From Nodosilinea nodulosa PCC 7104 (GTDB lineage Bacteria > Cyanobacteriota > Cyanobacteriia > Phormidesmidales > Phormidesmidaceae), in NCBI RefSeq assembly GCF_000309385.1, contig NZ_JH976537.1, positions 5,849,388-5,913,387 on the forward strand: a stretch of 64,000 bases of DNA. Reading direction: 5' to 3'. How positions within the stretch are numbered: position 1 is the stretch's first letter; every line of letters starts with the position of its first letter. Shown in pieces: positions 52,937-60,572 of the stretch. A program made the translations under genes and the position numbers. The notes under the pieces are model-generated. The model had not been told where the DNA came from and made no database searches. It worked only from the letters and a program-made list of their open reading frames with translations.

Positions 52937-54100
52937 GGGAGTGCGTCATACTTTGAGCGGAGAAAATAAATCAAGGCGGCCGCTGAGATAGGCGCAGCGC
53001 AGGGCCAGGATTTGGGGCACTCGCTCAGGCTTCCATCGTGCCCCGGTAATCTGCACCCGTTCATCGATCTGCTTAATCCAAGACTCAACGGGGCCAGAGC
53101 CAATGGGCAGTCCCTCCATCTGGTAATACCGATAATTGGGAACCCGACTGCGATGGGTTTGCAAATACGTCTGAAAGCGCCGTGAGGGGCCTGTTTTAAC
53201 CGGGGCGAATAGGGCAATCGTTTTATCAACTTGCCCCTCCCACAATAGGGATTCAGCGTCCTGCAAGCGTTTCAACGACCCACCGACCTTGTGCAAATTC
53301 TCAGTCAAGTGATACCAATCCAAGATTTCCTCGGCGATCTGGGGCACGTCAAGTTGGGCAAACAGCGACCAAATCCCAGCATGGCCATCCCCTAAGCAGT
53401 AGAACAAACTGACGAAGGTTACGTGATGCAGCCAGTCCAGCAAGGCCGAATTGTCCTGGAACCACGCCATACCCGGCCCGTCACCATTGACTCGAACGGC
53501 TTTGTACTGTTTCCATTCGCTGGGCTGACCGGGGTCGCCGACCAATCGCACCAGGCCCCCATCCAGGTCAACTTCAGCGACGGGTTCGGTGATCTCAGGA
53601 GCATCGATAGGCGTGCGATTGACGATGCGCTCTTGAGTTTTGGCACTGACCCTGACCCCGCACAAGAGATCAATATCTCGGGCCGCTTGCTGGTAGGAGG
53701 CTTTGGCGCTCATCCGCTGGCAACACAACTCCAGCAACGGACTCTGTTGAATACCGGGCTTAACGCCCAGTTTCTCGGCTTGGGTGGGGCCGAGACGCAG
53801 CTTGCCCAGCAGGCTATTCAGCCCTCGTCGGTAGCCTGAGTCTGGGCCGACAACTGTTTCGATAAAAAAATCCCCAACTCTGGCGAGATATGGCGCAGCA
53901 GTTGGCTGCGGACGGCCATCTCAATTTCGCTCAGGTTGCCCATGGGCAGCCCCTTGGTCTGGGCATCGGCATACAGCAGTTTAGCGATCTCACTGACGTG
54001 CCCTTGAAGTTGTTGGTGTTGTTCAGGTGTCATAGCGGTAGCCCTGGATGACCTACCCCACTATCTTCATTTTTCTCTCGCTAAATGTTGACGCACTCCC
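52937..54100. mobile_element. Complete ISKra4-type insertion sequence (1164 bp)
   Basis: The ends are inverted: GGGAGTGCGTCA at 52937-52948 and its complement TGACGCACTCCC at 54089-54100, with looser pairing over about 32 bp. The flanks carry a 9-bp direct repeat, AACGGTAAA, at 52928-52936 and 54101-54109, which fits the target duplication of the ISKra4 group. Inside are two overlapping transposase frames. Confidence 0.88.
52946..54033 (-). CDS. ISKra4-family transposase in two frames joined by a slippery site
   Basis: The first frame (54033-53818, 71 residues) and the second (53737 ATG, but open from about 53870, to 52946) together make an ISKra4-type transposase. At 53870-53864 the mRNA reads U-UUU-UUA in the zero frame, the classic -1 slippery heptamer. 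A -1 shift there yields IETVVGPDSGYRRGLNSL, which runs without a stop into the second frame. The latter contains EVDLDGGLVRLVG (first catalytic Asp), LGDGHAGIWSL (second) and PIGSGPVESWIKQID (Glu). The protein therefore looks intact and expressed by frameshifting. Confidence 0.8.
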
Positions 54101-54138
54101 AACGGTAAATGCCGCGTGGGCCAGCAATTGGGCCAACC

Positions 54139-54221
54139 AAGAATGGGCTTGAATAACAGGCACAACCTTCCTTTTTGCTAGCAAACCCCAACGCTGCCGT
54201 GAAAGATATGGGCTCACTATA
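54139..54221 (-). other. Leader region after module e, truncated by the ISKra4-type element
   Basis: About 80 bp downstream of the copy e -10 align with the leader after copy d. The insertion at 54100 separates this leader from its original continuation at 52936 and below. Removing the element restores GGCATTTACCGTTTGCCAATC, reading toward the dehydrogenase gene. Confidence 0.5.
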
Positions 54222-54331
54222 AGCAATAGCCTCAATCTTGTCGTCCCTTCCAGGTTGAGGGTTTTGCACCCTAGAAAGATTGATGGATCGATCCATCCCC
54301 AAAGGGAATGCGAACTCCATCTAAAGTTGGA
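54216..54331 (-). promoter_or_regulatory. 116-bp promoter module, copy e
   Basis: On the minus strand: palindrome TCCAACT-TT-AGATGGA (54331-54316), GGATCGATCCATC, GGGTGCAAAA, CTCAACC, GACGAC (54245-54240), 18 bp, TATAGT (54221-54216). It lies just beyond the stop of the broken kinase gene and, before the IS landed, would have served the dehydrogenase at 52022-52765. Confidence 0.75.
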
Positions 54332-55174
54332 ATTTGGCATAGATGCGCCCTAGATGGCACCTTGATCGCAATTGATCGCCACAGTAATTTCGGTCCCCTG
54401 ACCTGGCTGGCTTTGAATCACCAGTTGCGCGTTAATGAACTCAGCCCGTTCGCTCATGCCCAGCAAGCCAAACCCGCCAACAGTGGGGACATTGCCTACC
54501 CCAAACCCGCACCCGTCATCCTTAATGTGTAAGCAACATTGGGTGGCTCTATACACCAGCTCCAGGCAAATTTCACTGGCATTGGCGTGTTTGATGGCAT
54601 TGGTCAAAGCTTCCTGCCCAATTCGCAGCAGGTTGTTTTCCACCTCGATGGGCAGGGGGTAGGCGGTGCCTTTAAGGTCATACTTCAGGGTCGTATGGAC
54701 AGTGACCCTCATCTGCGCCACCAGACGGTGTAGGGCACTGTGTAAATTACCCCCTTCTAATAGTTGCGGTCGCAGATCGGTCACCGATCGCCGCGCTTCC
54801 GCCAGCCCGGTTCGAGCCAATTCCTCAACCATGTCTAGATGGCTCTGGGTGGCATCTAGGTCGTCAGTGAGCACCTGGGTCGCCGCGCCGATCTGGAGCA
54901 AAATGCCGGTAAAAGACTGGGCCAGCGTGTCGTGAATTTCCCGCGCCATGCGGTTGCGTTCGCTCAGAATCGACGCTTCCTCCGCGCGTTTTTGTTCCCG
55001 CAGGGCGGCGTTTCGCTGTTCGCTAATGTCGATAACCAGGCCGTAATATCCTTTGACTCGATTATTTTGGTCGAAGTCGGGAATGTAGGTCGCGCTGATG
55101 TATTTGTTGTCCGCTGGATAGGGCAGTTCTAGCTCATAGGTGGTGAGCTGCCCGCCCAAGGCCTGGTAAATATA

Positions 55175-56353
55175 AGCTGTTGCGCATCTAAATTGCATCA
55201 ATAGCACTTCCCTTGTTTTTCACCTTCCGATGCCAATTTATGGCCAGTTCTCCTTCATTGAGAAGCTTATTGATAAGAGCCTCGAGATCTTCAATAGACT
55301 TAAATAAACGATTTGAGATGAACTCTTTTGCTGAATGCCAAACCAATTTGACCAGATTGTAGTCCGGGCTATACTCAGGTAAAAACTCCAAAACTAAATT
55401 TGGCATCTCTAACTTTATCTTCTCTGTAAATTCCTCCTTTTTGTGAATACTCGCATTGTCTAAAATAATCACAACCTTAGGCCCGTCTTTCTCAAATTCG
55501 CTCACGCTCCTATCCTCGCCAGCCCAGTCATAAATAACCTCCTCGTAAAAGTTCTTGAGAACCTTATAAAAATTTTCACCGGTTCCTTTGGGGAGAAAGT
55601 CCACCAACCGCTTCTTGTCCGAATAGCGGATTCCTCCCATCACATTGATACGTCCTTTCCGTCGAATTCCAGAAACCTTCTTGCGCGTCCCTTTCTTGAC
55701 CCAATCCTTTCGACGTGTCACTCTCAAACTAAAGCCACATTCATCCCAAAACCAGACCTGGAGCTTCTCTGGGGATTCTTTAGTAATTCTTAAATACTCC
55801 TCCAGTTTTGCCTTGAAGAGTTTTCGCTTCTCTGGATCTTGCTTCTCCTCTAAGCTATATTTGGCCCAGAGGTAAACGTACTTTTTTGACTTGAGAATCC
55901 TCCTCACTTGACTCCCACTTAGCTGAATCCCGGTTTCTTGTTCTAAATATGTGGCGAGCCGAGCCGCCGTCCATCGACCAAATTCGTACCCCAATTCTTG
56001 AGGCTCTTTCTCAATGACATCCAATAATAAGTTGACATATTGATCGGTGGCCTTATGATAATTCCCATGCATTCGTTCATCGGTTAAACTGGCTAAGTCA
56101 CTTGGATTTCCGTGGGCACACCAATAGGCTACTTTCCTTAAGGAGCAACCTAGAAAGTCTGCAATCTCTTGCTGTTTTCTGCCATCATTTCGCAATAGCA
56201 GAATTAGAATACGCTCACGAACGTCGGGATGCTCATGAAATTTAAGCTGCTTCTGCAATTCCTGTTTCTCTTCGGCCGTTAGGTAATTCTTGATTGGCAT
56301 GTATAACTCACCAAAATACACTCCCTAATATGTAGTTTAGATGCTTAACAGCT
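55175..56353. mobile_element. IS630-type (Tc1/mariner superfamily) insertion sequence, 1179 bp
   Basis: The ends are inverted copies of AGCTGTT-NN-GCATCTAAA. Each end is flanked by TA (55173-55174 and 56354-56355), the expected target duplication. The insertion lies inside the histidine-kinase gene, whose reading frame is perfectly restored when the element and one TA are removed, so the insertion is recent on the scale of sequence decay. Confidence 0.9.
55188..56300 (-). CDS. IS630-family transposase with altered third catalytic residue
   Basis: A 370-residue transposase: N-terminal helix-turn-helix region (NDGRKQQEIADFLGCSLRKV), winged-helix part, then the DDE core with Asp in VWFWDECGFSL and Asp in VIILDNASIHKK. 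The third acidic residue should fall in the block after PEYSPDY; relatives read N-L-x-E-L-V-W-H, while here it is N-L-V-K-L-V-W-H (codon AAA). A Glu-to-Lys change at this position would abolish catalysis. Start at ATG 56300 (family start MPIKNYLTAEEKQ); an ATG seven codons earlier is less likely. The C-terminus runs into the terminal repeat. Confidence 0.88.
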   Translation of the reverse strand: MPIKNYLTAEEKQELQKQLKFHEHPDVRERILILLLRNDGRKQQEIADFLGCSLRKVAYWCAHGNPSDLASLTDERMHGNYHKATDQYVNLLLDVIEKEPQELGYEFGRWTAARLATYLEQETGIQLSGSQVRRILKSKKYVYLWAKYSLEEKQDPEKRKLFKAKLEEYLRITKESPEKLQVWFWDECGFSLRVTRRKDWVKKGTRKKVSGIRRKGRINVMGGIRYSDKKRLVDFLPKGTGENFYKVLKNFYEEVIYDWAGEDRSVSEFEKDGPKVVIILDNASIHKKEEFTEKIKLEMPNLVLEFLPEYSPDYNLVKLVWHSAKEFISNRLFKSIEDLEALINKLLNEGELAINWHRKVKNKGSAIDAI

Positions 56354-58750
56354 TACGGCTGAATCGTTTGATAGGCCGCTTCACCTAAAATCTCGTGGTT
56401 GTGTTTGCCGATAAACTGATCTCGGCTGAGGCCAAACCAGTCCTCACAGGCCTGATTGACAAACTGATAGCGCTCATCGGTATCGGTATAGAAAATACAG
56501 ACAGGAACAGCATCCGTGATCAGCCGCAATTCCTGTTCTCGCAGGCGAAGCTCGTCGTAGACATCCCGCAGGGCGGCTTCGCTTTCCCGCAGGGCGGCCA
56601 TTCGTTCTGCGACCTGCTGCTCCAGCGTGCGGTTGTAATGGGTCAGCAGGTTTTCTGCCTGTTTACGCTCGGTAATGTCCTGGAAGGCGGCGATCGCGTA
56701 GGCCACATTCCCCTGCTCGTCAAAAATGGGGGTGCCCCAGACTTCAATGGGAATAGTTTGACCGTTTTGGCGGATTTCGATATCGTCAACTCGGGCGCGC
56801 TTACCGCTCAGCGCCTGGACAATGGGCAGTTGCTCATTCGGATAAAGCTGATCCGTGCCCGCCTGGTACAGGTGATACAGTTCGGCCAGCTGATCGGCAG
56901 AGGCGGTCGGATCGATGGTTTCCCCCATTAGCTGAAGTCTTCGCCGGTTTGCATAGTAGGGGTGGCCGGCCGCATCCAGAATGGAAATGCCAATGGGCAG
57001 CGATTCCAGAAAGGCTTTGAGGCGGGTTTCATTTTGCGCCAGGGTTTGGTTCAAGGACTGCAATTCGAAGAAGGCCGTTTGCAGCTGCTGGGCCATCTGA
57101 TTAAAGGAGTTGGCCAGTTCTCCCAGTTCATCCGATCGCTTAATGTTGACCGTTTGATGCCACTGACCATCGGCGATCGCCTTCGCCGACTGATTCAAGC
57201 TCAGCACGGGTCGGGTAATCCAGCGAGCCGTTAATACGCTCAAAATTAGCGCCGCCGCTAGCGCCAGAAGGCACAGCAGCAGCGTATCGCGAATGTTGGC
57301 CTGAATCTGGCCCAAATAGTCTGCTTCGGGCAGCACGATCACAATCAGCCAGTCCAGCCCGTAGCGATCCTGGAAGGGCACAACCTGCACAAACTGCCGC
57401 GCCCCGTCAATGTCAAACGCCAGCCGCTGCGCCGCTTGAATTTGATCAAAGCCATTAAAGCGCTGGGTCAAAAAGTCAGCCGTTGCTCGAATTGTCGAGT
57501 TACTGCTTTGACTGGCCAACAGCCGCTCGCTCTTTTCGCCTTTACTTTCGACAATGGGTTCAGCCGTGGAGGTGGAAACCAGCGTTCCTGAACGCTCGAT
57601 GATGAACGCGCTGCCGGTTTTGCCAATATTCAAACTCTTCAAAAACTGGCTCATTTCCTGGGGCAGCAAAAAGTCAATGCCACAGGCTCCGATCAACGTT
57701 CCACCACTGGGATTGTAGACGGGAATACTGGTGGCGATCGCGGGCCAGTGGGTCGTGAATCCTAAATAAATCGGGCTCCAGGTGGGCTGACGAGCCTCCT
57801 TTGCCGCTTTGTACCAGGGGCGGAGGCGAGCATCAAAGGGCTTGGCATCTTTGTCAAATTCGCCATTGCGGTTGCCCTGCTCGTCCAGGCCGTAAAAGTA
57901 GGGAATATGGTTGGTCGAGTCATTCACGAGCCAGGTTTGCAGGTGGACCTTATTGGTCATTTTGCCCACGCCCACCAGGTTCCCTTTTTCGTTGCCGCAA
58001 TAGACGAAACTCGCCGTCGAAAAAATCTGATTTTGCTGCCAGAACGTGGTTTCTCCGGCGGCGCTGTCCGGGTTAATGTCTCCCCTGGCCAGGGCGATCG
58101 CATTCAGGCGATTGATGTTGTGAGCCACCTGGACATAATCGTCCAGTTTGTCTTTAATCTGATGGAGAATCTCGTTTTGCAGTTCGTTCGCAACCTGGTT
58201 GACCGCCCGCTGGCCATTTCTAAAGGAAAGATAACCGACAACCCCAACCGCCCCCGTCATCAGCAGCATCAGAGGTACAATGAGGACGACTCACAGCGGC
58301 AGCTTGTTAGGCAGATCAATAATTTCATTGATCAACGAATTCCTCCTCAGTTTCACCCCCATCGGATCAATGCTCCTGTGAATGTGAGGCCTTGTGGTTA
58401 TTTAGTATTTAGTTGGAGCGTGCGATGAATGAATCCCTGAAAGGTAAGGGCTTAGGCCCTGCTGGGCGAAGTTTGGCTGAAAATTAAAATTTTTTGTTCA
58501 GCAAACATTGTTCAGCGCCCAGCAAAACATCCTGCATTCTCTTCTATATTGATCAAACCTGATTGGTTAAACCTGGAACTTCAGTCGCTTAAGACACTTA
58601 GCTCAATGGGTATGGGTCAGCGAAACGGTTGGCCAGATTCGGAGCATCTCCCCTAGAGCCTGTCCGAACACCGTTGGGCCGATGCCAGTGTGTGTTATTT
58701 ACCCTACAGCAGATCAAAGCGTCTAGCAATCAGCACCGATCGCTAGACGC

Positions 58751-58867
58751 CTATTTTGGGTCTACCCTGGGACTCTCGCGTTTGCTCAATCGCCGCCGCC
58801 GCGTCTGGTATGCCGTTTGAAAATGCTGCCAATCCTCACCTGGCAACTGCCCGCTCAGGGGTTCCAT
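58751..58867 (-). CDS. Possible 38-residue peptide
   Basis: Frame from the ATG 58867 encoding a polar peptide (MEPLSGQLPGEDWQHFQTAY, then a run of arginines and SKRESPRVDPK). A 9-bp stem hairpin (58719-58750, GCGTCTAGC / GCTAGACGC, 14-base loop) follows its stop at once. The pairing of a protein-like frame with a hairpin is suggestive only. It could be the end of a decayed larger gene. No family is recognised, and the ribosome site is weak. Confidence 0.25.
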   Translation of the reverse strand: MEPLSGQLPGEDWQHFQTAYQTRRRRLSKRESPRVDPK

Positions 58868-58941
58868 CGGGATGACTCGACGCCAGATTGCCGGGGTTTG
58901 CGGTGATTTTGACTTATCCCTGACAATGCACAGCCTGGTAC

Positions 58942-59111
58942 CTGGTTGACTGACAAAACCCCTGAAACCCTTATGCTGCCGTAGCCGCCGTAGGTTGTGG
59001 TTGATCGAAGTGTTCGCGTTGGCGACGTCGCCCCTTTGGGGCTAGCGTCTCCAGGGGTGAAAACCCAACACTAGCAAGGGTTTTGTTGGGTTTCCTGCGT
59101 CAACCCAACCT
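58942..59111. repeat. Dispersed palindromic repeat, family A copy 8, left part
   Basis: Starts CTGGTTGACTGACAAAAC and continues to CAACCCAACCT at 59111, where the IS110-type element begins. The right part resumes at 60366. Rejoining them gives CCCAACCTACGGCAG, as in the intact copy at 51390-51512. Confidence 0.85.
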
Positions 59112-59154
59112 TGTATATAAGCGGTACGCCCCTCGGATTTATCCTAAAGGCCTA

Positions 59155-59340
59155 TCGTTGTGGGGAGGACTCCGAACCCAACCTCAAGCTTCCAAGCTTG
59201 CTTCGTAGATTCATCAGAGCCTCCCCACCCCTCAAGCCGTCACCCCAAGCAGCCTGGACAGTATGCTGGGCCACCCTCTAGTAGGAACCCGGATTCCGCA
59301 AGGATAGTGCGCTTGTAGAGTGACTCGGTGACGACAAACA
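59155..59340 (+). ncRNA. Predicted bridge RNA of the IS110-type element
   Basis: Stem 1 pairs GTGGGGAGG plus CTC (59160-59168, 59170-59172) with GAGCCTCCCCAC (59217-59228). Inside it, in order, lie AACCCAACCT (59175-59184), a perfect hairpin CAAGCTT-CC-AAGCTTG (59185-59200) and CTTCGTAG (59201-59208). The first equals the left target (59102-59111); CGTAG is complementary to the right target CTACG. A second structure (CGTCACC near 59238-59244 with GGTGACG near 59328-59334) encloses ACAGTAT (59258-59264), the same as the right end of the element (60359-60365), as a donor guide should be. A right donor guide (GTAGG, 59281-59285) is tentative. Confidence 0.72.
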
Positions 59341-59353
59341 CAGGAGTAGGCTG

Positions 59354-60343
59354 ATGAGTGCATCCCCGATCGCGGTTCCGTTAGGTATCGACATTAGCAA
59401 AGCCAGGTTTGACGTGGCCTTGCTGAAAGAGAGGCATCGCGCGAAACGAGCCAAATTCGACAATACAGCCGCTGGTTTCGACCAGCTCAAGGCGTGGCTG
59501 AGAGCTCAAGCTATTGAGCAGGTCCACGCCTGCCTGGAAGCCACCAACACCTACGGTCATGCCCTAGCGCGCTATCTGCACCACCAGGGCCATCAGGTCA
59601 GTATCGTCAATCCAGCCCGTATCAAAGGCTATGGCAAAAGTCAGCTGAGTCGAACCAAGAATGATGCCGCCGATGCCAGTCTCATCGCCCGCTTTTGTCG
59701 CGATCTCAAACCGACGCTCTGGCACCCCGCCCCTGATGAGGTCGCCACACTCCAGCGGCTCACTCGGCGCTTAGAGGCGCTTGAACAGATGATGACGCAA
59801 GAAAAGAACCGCCGGGAGCTGTGCGACGACGACGAACTCAGGGCCGATATTGACGCTCATATTGAGTTCCTGGAGGCGCAGGAGACGTCGCTAAAAAAGC
59901 GCTTGCAGCAGCTTATTCAAGTCCATGACCGCCTAGCTGAGCAACAGGCCCTCTTGGAATCCATCACCGGCATTGGAACCCAGACCGCGCTCACCGTGCT
60001 CGGCGAGATTGGCTCGATTGAGGTCTTTGGTTCAGCACGCCAATTAGCAGCGTTTGCCGGGCTTACCCCCCAAGAGTTTCAGTCCGGTAGCTCTATCCAC
60101 GGGAAAACCCGGTTGTGCAAGATTGGCCATGCCCGTCTGCGTAAGGCCCTCTATTTCCCAGCCCTCGTGATGATTCGCTATTGCCCTGAAATCCAAGCCT
60201 TTCGCCAACGCCTCCTAGACGCTGGCAAGCAGAAGATGCAAGTCGTCGGTGCCGTTATGCACAAACTCATCCGCATCATCTACGGCGTCTTGTCTTCCGG
60301 GAAAACATTTGACTCCGCTAAATTAGTCTCTCAGAACACTTGA
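59354..60343 (+). CDS. IS110-family transposase/recombinase
   Basis: A 329-residue DEDD recombinase: N-terminal RuvC-like half with Asp in LGIDISKARFDV, Glu in ACLEATNTYGH and Asp residues in KNDAADASLIARF; coiled-coil middle; C-terminal transposase_20 half with SITGIGTQTALTVLGEIG and the putative nucleophilic serine in QEFQSGSSIHGKTR. The start has a GGAG ribosome site 9 nt upstream. No damage is visible, so it is likely active. IS110-family recombinases work with a guide RNA encoded in the element's non-coding end; a candidate lies directly upstream. Confidence 0.95.
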   Translation: MSASPIAVPLGIDISKARFDVALLKERHRAKRAKFDNTAAGFDQLKAWLRAQAIEQVHACLEATNTYGHALARYLHHQGHQVSIVNPARIKGYGKSQLSRTKNDAADASLIARFCRDLKPTLWHPAPDEVATLQRLTRRLEALEQMMTQEKNRRELCDDDELRADIDAHIEFLEAQETSLKKRLQQLIQVHDRLAEQQALLESITGIGTQTALTVLGEIGSIEVFGSARQLAAFAGLTPQEFQSGSSIHGKTRLCKIGHARLRKALYFPALVMIRYCPEIQAFRQRLLDAGKQKMQVVGAVMHKLIRIIYGVLSSGKTFDSAKLVSQNT

Positions 60344-60365
60344 CCTACAGCGACTTAAACAGTAT

Positions 60366-60408
60366 CTACGGCAGTATAAGGGTTTAAAGGGTTTTGTCAG
60401 TCAACCAG
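60366..60408. repeat. Dispersed palindromic repeat, family A copy 8, right part
   Basis: Inverse complement of 58942-58984 with about 39 of 43 positions matching: it begins CTACGGCAGTATAAGGG and ends TTTTGTCAGTCAACCAG. It is the other end of the repeat split by the IS110-type element. Confidence 0.85.
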
Positions 60409-60572
60409 CAAGAATGCTCACACCAAAAGTCAAGTGGCACTTCTGAGTAACCCACGAAACTAAATGGAATGTGCCTCCCCACCTCCCCCACCTCCTCTTA
60501 GATAGGCGGTTTCTGCCGACAGCCTTGCCGACTTAATCTTGCCAATTCAATTGAGTTTTAAGCGATCGATCG

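Larger units (their letters stand above)
54350..58335 (-). pseudogene. dCache - HAMP - PAS - NarX-type histidine kinase, split by an IS630-type element
   Basis: Two parts make one kinase: 58335-56354 (membrane helix, dCache-type sensor with GFTTHWPAIATSIPVYNP, HAMP with LTARWITRPVLSLNQ, PAS domains) and 55174-54350 (end of the second PAS, then REIHDTLAQSFTGILLQIG and HATPase with DDGCGFGVGN). The IS630-type element separates them. Excising it with one TA copy reads IQPYIYQALGGQ in frame. Near the start, a TTG at 58335 with an AGGAGG ribosome site begins the frame, but codon 15 is a TGA (58293-58291) where relatives have an arginine. Restart at the ATG 58269 would lose part of the first membrane helix. 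The kinase is probably non-functional. Confidence 0.9.
59112..60365 (+). mobile_element. IS110-type insertion sequence (1254 bp) inside a family A repeat
   Basis: The element holds one transposase and a 242-bp upstream non-coding end. A CT dinucleotide lies at each boundary (59110-59111 and 60366-60367), matching the core left by IS110-type recombination. There are no terminal inverted repeats, as expected for this family. Removing the element and one CT restores the repeat. Confidence 0.85.

Noticed and set aside
52768-53229. Minus-strand 153-residue frame overlapping the end of the ISKra4-type element
   Set aside because: Its first part is antisense-frame IS sequence; the last 40 or so residues look protein-like but the frame is joined across the IS border and has no start of its own.
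54053-54340. Minus-strand frames crossing module e and the end of the ISKra4-type element
   Set aside because: They start upstream of the promoter -10 and read across the IS border, so they cannot be a pre-existing gene.
58719-58750. Rho-independent terminator
   Set aside because: The 9-bp stem is good, but the loop is 14 bases and neither side carries a proper T-run; it is mentioned only with the possible small peptide.
58942-60408. A single IS with long terminal inverted repeats formed by the two family A halves
   Set aside because: The halves rejoin into a normal family A repeat when the IS110-type element is removed with one CT core, so the outer repeats belong to the target, not to the element.
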